Assembly: GCA_033439765.1 (NCBI GenBank)
Contig: JAULSN010000001.1
Span: forward strand, 6,758,001 to 6,822,000
DNA: 64,000 nt
Reading direction: 5' to 3'
Origin: Lasiosphaeria ovina
Taxonomy: Eukaryota; Ascomycota; Sordariomycetes; Sordariales; Lasiosphaeriaceae
Part shown: positions 33,828-44,538 of the stretch, piece after piece
Position numbering within the stretch: the stretch's first letter is position 1
Layout of the letters: every line of letters begins with the position of its first letter
Notes under the pieces: model-generated
Seen by the model: the letters and a program-made list of their open reading frames with translations, nothing else
Database searches by the model: none
What the model was told of the DNA's origin: nothing
Program-made: the position numbers and the translations under genes

Positions 33828-34778
33828 CTAGCCTTCGTACTTGTAGACTTGTTGGGATATTGGGTTGCTGCCGTCCCAATTATACAACCAGTCTGGGTGA
33901 CTCTGGCCGTGCTCCCTCGCATCTTTGGCGAACTTGTCGGCGACTTCGTTTCCGGGCACCCCGACGTGACCCGGAACGTACTCGAAACTGACGAAGACGT
34001 TCAGACGGCCAAGCTCCTCCAAGCGCGCGAGCATGTGGGCACGAAAGGACTTGTTGGCTTCTTCATGGAGCTCCCATCGCTCCATGTCGTCACCAAAAGT
34101 GCTGGTCGCCTCTCGTTCCGCTGCCCACGGGGAAGATCCCTTGGCCAGGATCCATATCGATTCCTGCGAGTCCGTGTTCACCGTCAAGCGCCTCGTTTGA
34201 GACGACGAGGGCTCCACGCTGAGCTTGTTCACGGCTATTTGCAAGGCCATCATCAGGCCAAACATCTCTGCCGCCTGGTGATGGTAGACGCCCGCCAGCG
34301 CCCACAGTTCTCTGTCGCAGCGTGTTGAACCGACGATGCTTTGGATATCCTGGTCCAGCTCCAGTTCGAGCAACTCAGCTCCCGCGTCCTCCGGCACGCC
34401 GGCATAATACTCGGCGTCCGGTTCATCCTGGGGCCCTGCCCGGTAACTGACGCTTTCTTCGAAGCATTCGACATGCCAGACAATGCTGACGCCCGCGACC
34501 CAGAGACACGGCTGCTCCCGCATCGACACCCATTCAGCGGGGCCATGCAACCCCCCTCTCACCTCGCGAAACGAGGCATCGCACCACATGTTGATGCACT
34601 CCTGCGGGCCGAAGCAGCGAAACAAGGCCCTGTGGGCTGCCAGCTTCTTGCTGGCGATGACCCCTTGACTCATATCCGTGATCGGGAGTATCCTCTCCCG
34701 GAAACCGCGCCGACCACTACGATTTTCTGACGGGTCCGAAGACCCGGCTCGCTCGGTCTCTCTCTCGCTCTCTTGCAT
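33828..34778 (-). CDS. stand-alone RNase H (type 1) domain protein
   Basis: A single exon of 316 aa; the ATG at 34778 is the first in frame. The type-1 RNase H acidic set is complete by eye: Asp67 in WCDASF, Glu171 in QAAEMFGL, Asp203 in VNTDSQES, and the last Asp in PGNEVADKF. The loop EYVPGHVG upstream of the last Asp matches the usual His-containing loop. Such domains cleave the RNA strand of RNA-DNA hybrids. The sequence style matches RNase H tails of fungal LINE elements, but no reverse transcriptase is nearby. It is either a stand-alone or co-opted nuclease or an RT-less relic. Tandem arrays follow on the same strand. Confidence 0.75.
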   Translation of the reverse strand: MQESERETERAGSSDPSENRSGRRGFRERILPITDMSQGVIASKKLAAHRALFRCFGPQECINMWCDASFREVRGGLHGPAEWVSMREQPCLWVAGVSIVWHVECFEESVSYRAGPQDEPDAEYYAGVPEDAGAELLELELDQDIQSIVGSTRCDRELWALAGVYHHQAAEMFGLMMALQIAVNKLSVEPSSSQTRRLTVNTDSQESIWILAKGSSPWAAEREATSTFGDDMERWELHEEANKSFRAHMLARLEELGRLNVFVSFEYVPGHVGVPGNEVADKFAKDAREHGQSHPDWLYNWDGSNPISQQVYKYEG

Positions 34779-36360
34779 CGTGACTGCTGCGAACGTAACA
34801 TGTTAGCAAAGTGGCCGAGTCCCCTATTTTCAGGATTGGGCAAAGGGAATGCTCCCTTTGATTCGAAGTTGTTCGTGACTGGTGCGTTCGAGATGTTCGC
34901 AAAATGTCGGGACCATTTCGCGGCGTTGGACGAGTACTTACATTGATTCGAAGCTGTTTTCGTTGATTCGAAAAAAGAGGTTCACGAAACGCACGAAAGT
35001 AAAAAACTGACAGATATGCAGCAGGCTTCGGCGGGGAGCAACGCGAGGAGGGCATGTTCGGACGAAAACGGTGCGTTGAAAGGCAGGCAAAACAGGCGCG
35101 GGCCCTTCACGGCGGGTGGCCTGGCTCACCTTGGCTTCAGACTGGCAATTGCACAAGAAACGGTCCGATTTACTGGGATATCATACATTTCAAAGCAGGC
35201 AGACTAGCTATCAATGACTTGGTAAGATATGATGGACAGGCACTGGACGAAGTTCCAGCAATGGATACTTGGCGTGAAGGCATGCGAAAACATTGTGCTT
35301 TTAATTCACGGACTAAAGGGTATGTTATATTATCCCAAGGGGCTGCTCTAGTGCAGAAGGAGTCCGTCCAGCCATCCGTACAATCTATCTGCGTTGTGGC
35401 CTTCAGCTGCGGCATCTTCAAGCTTCGTCGCTAAGGCGTACAGACCGAACCGAGTGCAAAGACACTGACACCGACAATGAGTTTTCGTGCTCCAGTACAA
35501 GTACTAACCTCATTGCCCTGGAGAGTGGGGAATTCTAGCTCACACTGTCATATCTGGATTGGTAACGATAAGAGACACCCTTTAGCGTTACGTCAGGTAC
35601 CTACCTACCTGCCGACCCGGGGTGCTCAAGTTCATCTCAAAAGTGGATAGCCAGACAGTGCTCTAACCCTGGATCGGCGGCCCCGCATTGTCATTTTCAA
35701 AGGGGAAGGAGTCAAATGTATCTAAAGCACCTCGAGTACAATCGAGAAGAACTTAAAGGTCGATTAAAAAAATGCCCGACGGCTTACGCGCACCAAAGAC
35801 ATAACACCTGCACAGAATGTACAGCACCGCCGTGGTCTACGTTATCTAGAGACGACAGGAGTAATCGCCCAGGAGCCTGGGGCCGCAGTGCTGTATTTAT
35901 TCTATTCTAGACATGAAAAATGAAATGAAGCGTCCGGCGATCTTCCCGAAACAGCACTCGAGTGACTAATGCCGGGGCAAGCTCTTCCCAAATATGTGCC
36001 CCTCTCCAACTACTACGAGAGCAACACTCCCCTGCTTCTGCTTTTATCTGCGAAGGGATCTGGCGGGGGCGGGGTACGAAAGGGATTGCCAGATTTGAGA
36101 GAGGGGGGCGCCGTAGGGGCATGAGAATAAATCTAAGAGTTGGATACCCTCTCTAAGCACCGCGGTGGGCCTCGCTAGCCCGGTATTGGATGAAGGAGAA
36201 CAATAGGCGACGTCAATAGCTGGAGTAAAAGTATTGTGAGGGAGAAGGTTTTTGGGAGGTCGTTGGCTTTCGTAGGCGAATAAAATCACCACAGACCGAG
36301 GACCCGGGCTTTCCATTCTTCTTTCCTCACCCTCGGAAAAAACCTAGACTCGCTCCACGG
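34779..36360. other. intergenic region
   Basis: No gene recognised. Frames at 35054-35434 lack domain character. Confidence 0.35.
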
Positions 36361-36369
36361 AGTAGAACC

Positions 36370-36460
36370 GGCAGCAGCAGCAACAAAACCAGTAGCATCA
36401 ACAGCAGCAGCAGCATCAACAGCAACGGCATCAGCAACAGCAACAGCAACAACAACAGTA
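36370..36460 (+). repeat. CAG/CAA-rich microsatellite
   Basis: Interrupted CAG, CAA and CATCAA triplets. The plus frame would code poly-Gln, but no gene surrounds it. Confidence 0.8.
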
Positions 36461-37485
36461 TGTGTGCCTCTGTTCTATTATCTACTATCCTCTCCACCGT
36501 GTTCTTCCCCTGGCCGTCACCGTATGCACATGCGTGGGTTTGGGGTGCTTCGAAATTCCGAAAAGCGTTCCCCTAACGAGATCCCCAAGCCACGCACACA
36601 TCATGCCTCCGCACCAAACAATTGCCCACGCCTTGCGCTTTACACTTTTACTATAGAACAAAATCTTCGTGTTCTTTTTGGGGCTTGGCTGGGCGTACGG
36701 GGTGGTGATGGGAGGAGGGCGAGGAGACGGTGCCTTGCTTTTTTGTTTTATTGTTGTATTAATATTAATATCACTTTTCCTTCAGCTGGCCTCAGGCCCG
36801 AGACAGCAACTACAGACGCCATGGTACACTGGGAACGAACCAGAATCACCTTGTCTCCAGTATCCTCGTTGTCTACTGTGTGCACATATGACAGTACCCA
36901 ACGTTTGTTTCAGCCAATCTGGCCATTAATCCTGGCACCGCGCGCGTAGTGTTTAACGACAGCAGTCCGCTGGCCGAGCGAGTCGAGGAGTTGGTGGTCT
37001 TCAGAACGTGCGAGAATGTTATTGATAATTTCACGCACAACGTAGTTACAAAAAGGGGGCAAAAAGGCATGTATTGTTGTAGGAAAATGAAGTGCTGCGT
37101 ATTGCATCTTCTACTTCTATCTGTCATTCCCATCCTCCCCCCCACTAATCAATGGACTCACTCATAACCCTAGTAGTATGTATACGCACAAGCCGTACAC
37201 GTATACGATACTTCCTGGCATCCGCAGGATGGGAGTCCAGATTGCAGAACAGCACGGGTTCGGGAATTTCTGACACGGCATGCGGCATGCCGCCGGGGAA
37301 GACTGGTTCGCCCGGAGGACAATGTGCTGATCGTACCGCGGAAGTTACGGAGGCTGTCAAATCTACTATTACTGAGACAGCCATGGAAACCACGACGGTC
37401 GTCGAAACTGCTGTTGCTGAGATAGCTTCCACAACCGGGTGGCGGTGTTTATGACGATTTCCTGCTCGGTTAGTTTTCCTGCCTC
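36461..37485. other. intergenic region
   Basis: No convincing gene. The 3' part may include the eroded end of the GTPase pseudogene. Confidence 0.35.
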
Positions 37486-38445
37486 CTTTTTTGACTGAGC
37501 TTCTTTCAGAGCCTGGGCCTTTTACTCGGCTTCTTTCCGAGCCCGAGCCTCTGATTCGGCTTTCCGAGTCCGGGCCTCTGGTTCGGCAATCTTCAATTTC
37601 TCTTCCAGCTCTCTCATCCGACGATTGGCAGCTTCGTGTTGCGCTCTCATAACTGCCTGGTCATTTTCGCGTCTCTGCCGCTCCTCGCGGGGCTCTTTCC
37701 GGAGTCGTTGCAACGTCTCGGCATGGTCTCTGCCCAACCTCATCTCGTCCTGAAGCTTTGTTCAGATCTTGAATCGACCAAGTAGATGCATGATGGCATT
37801 TTCGGCGCCAAACTTGCGGTTGTCGTGTCTCATGTACGAATTTCCGCCTCCAATCGTTCCCTTTGCAGCATGTCGCCAGGGCTGTCCCAGAAGGTCGTCA
37901 GGACGACGACGTTGTCCATATTGTCGTCACCGGTAAGCTCGCGGAACATCTTCAATTTTTGCCTGTTGCTACCCCTGACTCGATTCGTAGTCATGCTTTG
38001 GATGTACATGAGACCCGTGAACTTGATGCCGTTCTCCATCTATACCCGAAGAAAGTTGGTAACGCGGTCGAGGATCTCGGGGTCGGACAGGTCGCCGTCG
38101 CTGAACCCGGGGGTGTCAATCAAAACAACTTCGTGGCCGCGGACGGTGCACTCGTATGGTGTGACCGTCTTGGCACCTGGCGCTATGGTAATATTAGTGC
38201 TTGATCCATCTAGCCCGGGGGACGCCAACTGGACACTCATATGATTGTTGGGTATCGCCAACCGGAACAAGGACCTTGGCCACATGGGAGATGAATTATG
38301 ATTTGCCAGCCCCTGTCATTCCTATGACTGCGATGAAGGGGAGAGCCTTCTTCGGTGCACTCTTCGGCGGCAGTGGCGGCGGTGCCCCATATCCATGTAA
38401 CATGCTGGGAGGTTGCTCGGGCGGGGGCTGGTATACTCTTGCCAT
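37486..38445 (-). pseudogene. P-loop GTPase (AIG1/MMR-HSR1-like) with coiled-coil tail, decayed
   Basis: The ATG at 38445 opens a Pro-rich leader, then FIAVIGMTGAGKS, a clear Walker A motif. A TAA at 38296-38298 follows immediately. After at least one frameshift, the frame 38285-38040 carries VVLIDTPGFSD, the DxxG-type G3 motif. The next frame (38039-37830) has NVVVLTTFWD, like the G4 strand. A coiled coil rich in Glu/Arg/Lys follows (37743-37522), ending in a stop. Order and motifs match fungal GTPases of this type, which are common next to HET and NLR genes. At least three lesions make it non-functional. Confidence 0.7.
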
Positions 38446-39023
38446 CGTCTCGCTTGTTGTGGTCCTGAGGGTTGGTGTTACTATTTAGTAGTGTAGTCGA
38501 TCTGCAGAACAAAGACACGCGCCTTTGAAAATGCCAGGGTGGATGCGTCCCATCATCCACCTTTTTGTATATGTTGGGGCAATCGATGGAGGCCCGCAGC
38601 AGCGGGGTTGTGCAAGGCTTGGGCAGTGTCGGCCGTCGGTCGTCTCATCTGCGCCTCGGTTCAAGCGGGCTGCATTTGCGCCGTGGCTTGTAGCTAGTGA
38701 CTCTTGGCGTCTGAAATGTTGCCCGCCGAACGAATGTGGCCTGCTTGCTGGCCAACAGGTACAGTACATACCTACTACTTGGCTGGTGAGTAATTATACG
38801 TGTAGCTCTGCCACCACCATCCACTACTTACTCGGCTTGATCATGCTACCAAGAACGCCCCGCGGTATGTGACATGCGCACCCCTCTTTCAAGGCCATGC
38901 TGCGCCGCCGTCATCGCGGCTGAGAGTGCTGCTCGTTCGTTGGCAACACTGGCACATCAAATATCCCTCTCGTCTGCTCCCACACGTACTGGACCGCCAC
39001 TTGTCCTAAACTATCAAGCCAAC
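38446..39023. other. intergenic region upstream of the HET gene
   Basis: No gene recognised. It should contain the HET gene promoter. Confidence 0.35.
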
Positions 39024-40640
39024 ATGAGGCTGATCAACACTGCTTCGCATGACCTAACCGAGTTTCACGGGGCCAAGATCCCCGAGTACGGCATCCTCTC
39101 CCACACTTGGAAGCCGGATGGCGAAGTTACTCTTCAACAGTTTGTTGAGGCCACGGCGGATGCCAGGTCGCCGATCCGACTCTGGCAGGGCTACGGCAAG
39201 ATTCTCGAAGCCTGCAAGCTGGCGCGCCAACATCAGCTCGAATGGATATGGATCGACACGGCGTGCATCGACAAGACAAGCAGCGCCGATCTGTCCGAGG
39301 CCATCAACTCCATGTTCCGCTGGTACCGCGACTCCAAAGTCTGCTACGCCTATCTCGCTGATCTTGAGCCCGGATGGGCCGAACCCGACCCGGCCCTCTC
39401 CCGGTGCAGGTGGTTCACGCGAGGATGGTGTCTACAAGAGCTCCTCGCCCCGTCCCGGCTGCAGCTGCTGGCCAACGACTGGAGCCTGATTGGGAAAAGG
39501 CGGCATTAAAGCGCGTCATCTCGCAAATTGCACGCATCGACGAGGCCGTACTGGAGGACCCCTCTCTCCTTTCCAATGCTTCCCGTCGGGCGCCGGATGG
39601 CCTGGGCTGCCCGCAGACAGACGTCGCGCGTCGAGGACCGGGCCTACAGCTTCCTCGGCCTGTTCAACGTCCACATGCCCATGCAGTACGGCGAGGGCGA
39701 GGCCGCCTTCACCCAGCTGCAGGAGGCCATCATCGCCAAGTACGCCGACCTATCCCTATTTGCCTGGCAGCCTACCACCACCCCGGTCTCCAAGTACCTG
39801 GGGCTGCTCGCAGAGTCGCCCGACAATTTCGAAACGTGCTTCGACTTGGAGCGCATTGACGCTTCCATCCGCCCCTTCGCGGAGATGGAATTCTCCGTCA
39901 CCAACTGCGGCGTCTCCATCTCCGAGCTCCGACTAACAGGGATCCTTGGCCGGGGCGGCACCGACGGATGCTGGTCGCTAGGCCACGGACACGCCAGCCG
40001 CCTTGACGAGGCCGAAAGGAACGGCATGGAGCTCCATCTCCGAAAAGTCGGACCAAAGACCTTTGTCCGCCTCGCTGAGTCTCCCCACCGGCCCACGCAG
40101 GCCAGGGGACGGTTGGTCGCCATCGAGAACAGCCCATACATTCTCAGCCGTATCGACCAACATTCCTGGCCCTCGTTGAACCTAGCATCAGCCTGCCTAC
40201 CGCATCGTGATAAGGTGCAACACCACGCCGTCCTGTCCCCAGGAGGCCAAACCGGTAGCGCTCTGGTGCTCGCAAACCTGGACGGTCCCGACCGCGGGCG
40301 TGTAGGATTTCGTTGGCTACGTCGAGCTCAAACACGCAAAGTTCGTATCCCGACCATGGAAACCACTACTTTTATATTATATGCGGGCACAGGTACGGAG
40401 AGAAGCCTTTTGTCAATCTGTACAGCCTGGGGAGCTGGGGACGGGGTTCCGACGTTCCGCTGTTCCTGGACGAAGGCCCGTCGTCCGAGTCGCCGGGCCG
40501 GCTTCACCAGTCGGTCACCCTCCGTAACCAAGACGTTCTCCACGGCCACGGCGTCACTGCGACGGCCGCAATTGACCCGGCTTGGGAGAACGGGGCGCAG
40601 ATTTACGTTGTACGCGTCAACGTCGAGACGTGAAATGTAA
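39024..40640 (+). pseudogene. HET (heterokaryon incompatibility) domain gene with two frameshifts
   Basis: The ATG at 39024 opens MRLINTASHDL, the usual start of this HET subfamily. YGILSHTW, WIWIDTACIDK, AINSMFRWYRDS and WFTRGWCLQELLAP are the hallmark HET blocks. After DWSLIG the frame runs into TAA at 39507-39509. The expected continuation (KAALKRVISQIARI) lies one frame over for about 70 nt. It then returns to the first frame at RRMAWAARRQTSRVEDRAYSFLG. This is a -1/+1 pair at about 39498-39500 and 39578-39582. The C-terminus is also unclear: frame 1 to 40640 and frame 2 to 40633 both look partly coding after 40300. HET proteins trigger cell death after fusion of unlike strains. The shifts could be real mutations or sequence errors. 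Confidence 0.75.
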
Positions 40641-41587
40641 GACCAGCCAGACACGGTTTGTCCTCGAACTTCAGTATATTCCTTTCCGTGGCCTGCTTTG
40701 GCTGTTTTAGGAGGCAAGGGACCGAAAGGATTGGCCTGTGAGGTGCACGTGAAAAAAGGCAAGAGGTACATTGAGATATATGAATACGTCGATGTGAGTA
40801 TAAAAAGGCTGGAAAAATTAGAAACTACTAATAGTTATTGTCGAACATGATCAAGCGATAGAGGGGAGCCAAGTGCGTCTAATCAGACGCAAAGTTATTT
40901 CACATATAGTAACAACTCGTACTTAATAAGTCCCTACGAAATCTGGTATCTGTCCTTTAATGGTACCTCGAGACTAGAAAATTCAGAGTTGGCCAAATGT
41001 CCTGATCAACAGCAATAGGAGCGGTAGCTGGCCCCATACCAGGTTTGCTCGACACCAGCCTATTCGCTCGACGACCATAACATCGCCAAGCCACACTTCA
41101 ACGGGAGCTACGGACAATTAATATATAAGATGCTGCTAGAAAGTCCGACAAATGCTCTAGTTAGGGCTTCGATAAGATGACCACGGATAGGATGGATTGC
41201 TTACGGAAACGGCACATGAGGCGACTGGCAGTCCAGCCGGGAAGTGGCGGCTCAAAAGTGCGTTTATCCGGCGCATCTCCCTGATATGGCAGACGGGACT
41301 TGGCGTTCTGGAATACTTCTGTCTTTACGCGGCCCTGCGGGGTAGCTTATCTCTGAGCTTACGGCGAAATTGCCATACGATGCCGGTACTTGGGGTAGAT
41401 GGGATCAAGGGGACAGGGCAATGAAGAGTTTAATAGCCAAGTCTGCGGCACGAGCATTACCGGCTCGGCTTGCCGATGGGGCCAGCGATGAATTCTGTCT
41501 GCACAGTTTTTGACTTGAGCGGGACGCACCGCACACACGTCCCTCACTGACGACCGAGAACACAGCCAACGTCAATTTTCACTGAAA
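40641..41587. other. intergenic region
   Basis: No gene recognised; it includes the promoter of the small secreted protein. Confidence 0.35.
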
Positions 41588-42139
41588 ATGGCACCGTTTT
41601 CAACCGCCCTCGCGGCGCTCCTCCTCGCCGCCTTCCTCCCAGCAACCGCGCTCCCCCACCAGCAGCAGCCCGCGGCGCCATCACCGCGGCAGTCACTCCC
41701 TCCGTCGGCCTCGACGGCCGTCTGCACGGACGGGGCGACGATCCCGAACCTGTGGTCGGTGCACGACCTGCACATCGCGTACTCGCACGAGGGGCTGTCG
41801 GCGGGGGGCAACGCGTCGTTCGCGGTGACGGACACGCGGACCAACACGACCGAGGCGGTGTGGTGCGCGCTGCGGCTCAACTACCAGTGCCAGGTTGACG
41901 GCACGCCCGGCAACAAGGACCTCAGCATCTGGATGCAGCTCAACCTGGCCGCCTATTTCACCTTCTCGCTGGCCCAGGCCTGCTCCGGCGACACCAAGGC
42001 CGAGGTCTACGGCAAGGCCGAGTTGATGCTCGTGTGCCAGGGTGAGACCCTCGAGCAGGGCATGACGTGCGCCGGCGACGGAGAGCCCGCGTTTGTCAAT
42101 GCCACTGTTTCCACGGACTGGCCGCAGGGGTTTCCATGA
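41588..42139 (+). CDS. small secreted protein, unknown (effector-like)
   Basis: A single exon of 183 aa. Residues 1-21 form a clear signal peptide (APFSTALAALLLAAFLPATALP), followed by a Pro/Gln/Ser-rich linker. The mature domain (about 45-180) has six Cys and an alternating pattern of beta-strand-like segments (LWSVHDLHIAYSHEG, ASFAVTDTRT, LSIWMQLNLAAYFTFSL), plus NxT/NxS glycosylation sites. The layout resembles secreted beta-barrel proteins of the Alt a 1/AA1-like type, but this is only a shape resemblance. It lies beside another secreted-protein gene. Confidence 0.7.
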   Translation: MAPFSTALAALLLAAFLPATALPHQQQPAAPSPRQSLPPSASTAVCTDGATIPNLWSVHDLHIAYSHEGLSAGGNASFAVTDTRTNTTEAVWCALRLNYQCQVDGTPGNKDLSIWMQLNLAAYFTFSLAQACSGDTKAEVYGKAELMLVCQGETLEQGMTCAGDGEPAFVNATVSTDWPQGFP

Positions 42140-42827
42140 GGGGGACAAGATGAAGAACATTGGCGAACCGAGCGAAATGAATTGGGCGATGATTCTGCTC
42201 CATATCGGGGAAGGCTGAGAAGTAAATGGGTTTTGGCTGGTCAGACACATAATTACACACAAGACAGAGGGGGGCTAGACGATATAATATACGAAATCTG
42301 TTGGCAAACCCTCCGCACATATGTTTGAAGAATTGGTAGACTAAAACCACTGGTCTCCCATAAAACCGCCACGAAAGGGATGGAAAAGGGGCTGATCCCA
42401 ACGAAGAAGAGGACCACCAGTAGATCGAAGTCGTTGTGGACTGAAAGTGCTGTCCGCCCAGCTCGAACATTATGGTCACTGCCGGCTACCCAGCACTGCG
42501 GCTAACAAATGTCGGCCACATCGGCATGGCGGTCCTTTGGCTGGGCCAGAGTTCAATGTGGCTGGACTAGCGGAAGTTCAAGAAAACCCTACCGGGGCTT
42601 TGTCTCCGAACGATCATCAGACCAAGGCCGGTTGGTGTTGAGGGACACGTGAAAGGCCCCATATAAGGGCGTCTTCTTTCTCTGAGACACTGATGCTCAC
42701 ACCGAGAATAACTTTCCCGCCGGCTTTCTTCCCCGGCCGCCCATCTTTCTTTCAAACATCTCCATACCATCTCCTGCCCCAGAAATCAACCTCCCCGCCA
42801 CACGGACAGTCGGGTGTTCTCGCCAAG
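42140..42827. other. intergenic region
   Basis: No gene recognised. It should contain the promoter of the Cys-rich secreted protein. Confidence 0.35.
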
Positions 42828-43514
42828 ATGCGCTGGTCACTGGTTGCACTTGCCTCGATAGCGACCGCGGGCGTCGTCACCCTGGACTCGAATTTGACAG
42901 AGTCGGATCGGGAGGCGAGCCTGGACGCCAAGCCGAATCCACGGTTCGGGGGCCTCGAGATCTGGGGGTCGTACAACGACATCGACGAGTGCCAGATGCA
43001 CCAGGCTATCGAGTGCCTGCAGGAGCAGATCTGCTCGCGGCGGCGGGTGCCGCAGTACGGCAAGATCCGATGCACCATCGGCAATGCGGTCGCCTACTTG
43101 TGCAACTACCAGAACAAGAAGAGCAAGGAGGTGGCGGAGGACGGTAGCGAAGAGTCGACGTGGGGCGAGCTGACGTGCGCGTCCGAGGACATGTACGAGG
43201 CGTGGCGGCAGATCCGCATCGCCAAGACGTCGGCGACGGGGTGGTGGTACGACCGGCACGGGGGCCGCACGTACGGCTTCGACCGCAGCTGCCGCAACAA
43301 CGAGTGCGACAACGGCTGGGCCAAGGGCTCCGAGGGCGAGCAGTGCACCAACATCCACGCCCCCGCCGAGCACCGCAACTGGGTCTTCGACTTCGTCGCC
43401 GACACGTACCCGGACTTCACCGCCCAGTACATCGAGGCCCTCCCCGAGCTCGGCGACCCCGACGAGCCCGTCTACTTCAACCCGTGGTACGAGGGGCGGC
43501 GCCCAAAGAAGTGA
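42828..43514 (+). CDS. secreted Cys-rich protein, unknown family
   Basis: A single exon of 228 aa from the ATG at 42828, which is followed at once by a signal peptide (RWSLVALASIATAGVV). An upstream in-frame start near 42693 would bury it, so I prefer 42828. The mature protein has about ten Cys in paired spacing (DECQ...ECLQEQIC, RSCRNNEC, EQCTN), aromatic-rich turns (TGWWYDRHGGRTYGF) and an acidic end. No catalytic motif is recognised. Codon use is strongly GC3-biased, as in the neighbouring genes, so it looks like an expressed gene. Confidence 0.7.
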   Translation: MRWSLVALASIATAGVVTLDSNLTESDREASLDAKPNPRFGGLEIWGSYNDIDECQMHQAIECLQEQICSRRRVPQYGKIRCTIGNAVAYLCNYQNKKSKEVAEDGSEESTWGELTCASEDMYEAWRQIRIAKTSATGWWYDRHGGRTYGFDRSCRNNECDNGWAKGSEGEQCTNIHAPAEHRNWVFDFVADTYPDFTAQYIEALPELGDPDEPVYFNPWYEGRRPKK

Positions 43515-44538
43515 GGGTCGGAATTAGGGGCATGATTGGAACAGGAGGGTGTTTGCATGTTCGTTCGGATTCGGTCGTGGTGCTACCACAATTTCATAAT
43601 TAATTAGCTTGCTGCGTGAGCAGTGGTCACAAGTAATTCGACATGAATATTTTATCCAATTGCTGTAATTCATGTTGCTGGATATGCTGGCAAAGCCAAA
43701 ATCTGCGAACATTGTCTCCGCAGGCATTTTGACGCAAACTTGCGAATAAACCCCATATCTTCCACGACGTCACGGTATCGACCCAGGATGTTGGATCGAT
43801 TGCCGAAGGTGAACTGAGAACAACAGAAGAGGCGCGGTTAGTGGCGTCAAGGCCAAGTCGATGACGGGAACGAAGCGGACTACGGATCGGTAGCCAGCCG
43901 GCAGTTGCAGATGGAGCCGCAAGTTCGATCCCGAGGGAAGGTGACGAGCGCGGTGCTGCAATGTTACCGCGCGACGGTACGGAGTAAGTACTGAGGTGTA
44001 GAGGTCGTGTCGTCACCACTCGGCCCGGTCCCACAGTTGGTATCCACCCAGCCCAAAAAGCACCCCCAGCCATGCAGAAATCAAAGAAAGGACCACGACC
44101 ACTGCTGGCAGTCCTGTGGTCGGGCACCGCTGGTAAATTACCGCTGAAAATCGAAGTGTTTGCCGGGGTCCTAGCTAAACCCGACGCCCCTCACTTTTGA
44201 CGTCGAATAACCTTTCTCCTGGCTCCTTGGCACCCATGGCACACCCCTGCATCTTGTTGCCCTACAGGCCCTCCAGAATTCAACTCCAAGTCCCCAAGCC
44301 CGTCTTATCTAACGTCGTCCCCGCAGAATCGATGATGGAAGGATGCACCTCTCTTGCTCGAGAAGCCCTTTGTCTTGATACACGGCCGGTGCTTCTTCTC
44401 CGGGCAAGACGGGAGCGTTGATTATAAGTTCAGCCAGCCTTCTCTCCCGCCGTCAAAGGTTTGCCATCCGTTACTGCCTGCAGCTCTCTCGAACCTAGTC
44501 TATCTTGTTTTCGACAGCCCGCAGAGCCAATCGCTGAC
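43515..44538. other. intergenic region
   Basis: No gene recognised between the secreted-protein gene and the Rds1-like gene. Confidence 0.35.

Noticed and set aside
35054..35434. 126-aa plus-strand frame
   Set aside because: No homology-like motif and no promoter or splice context.
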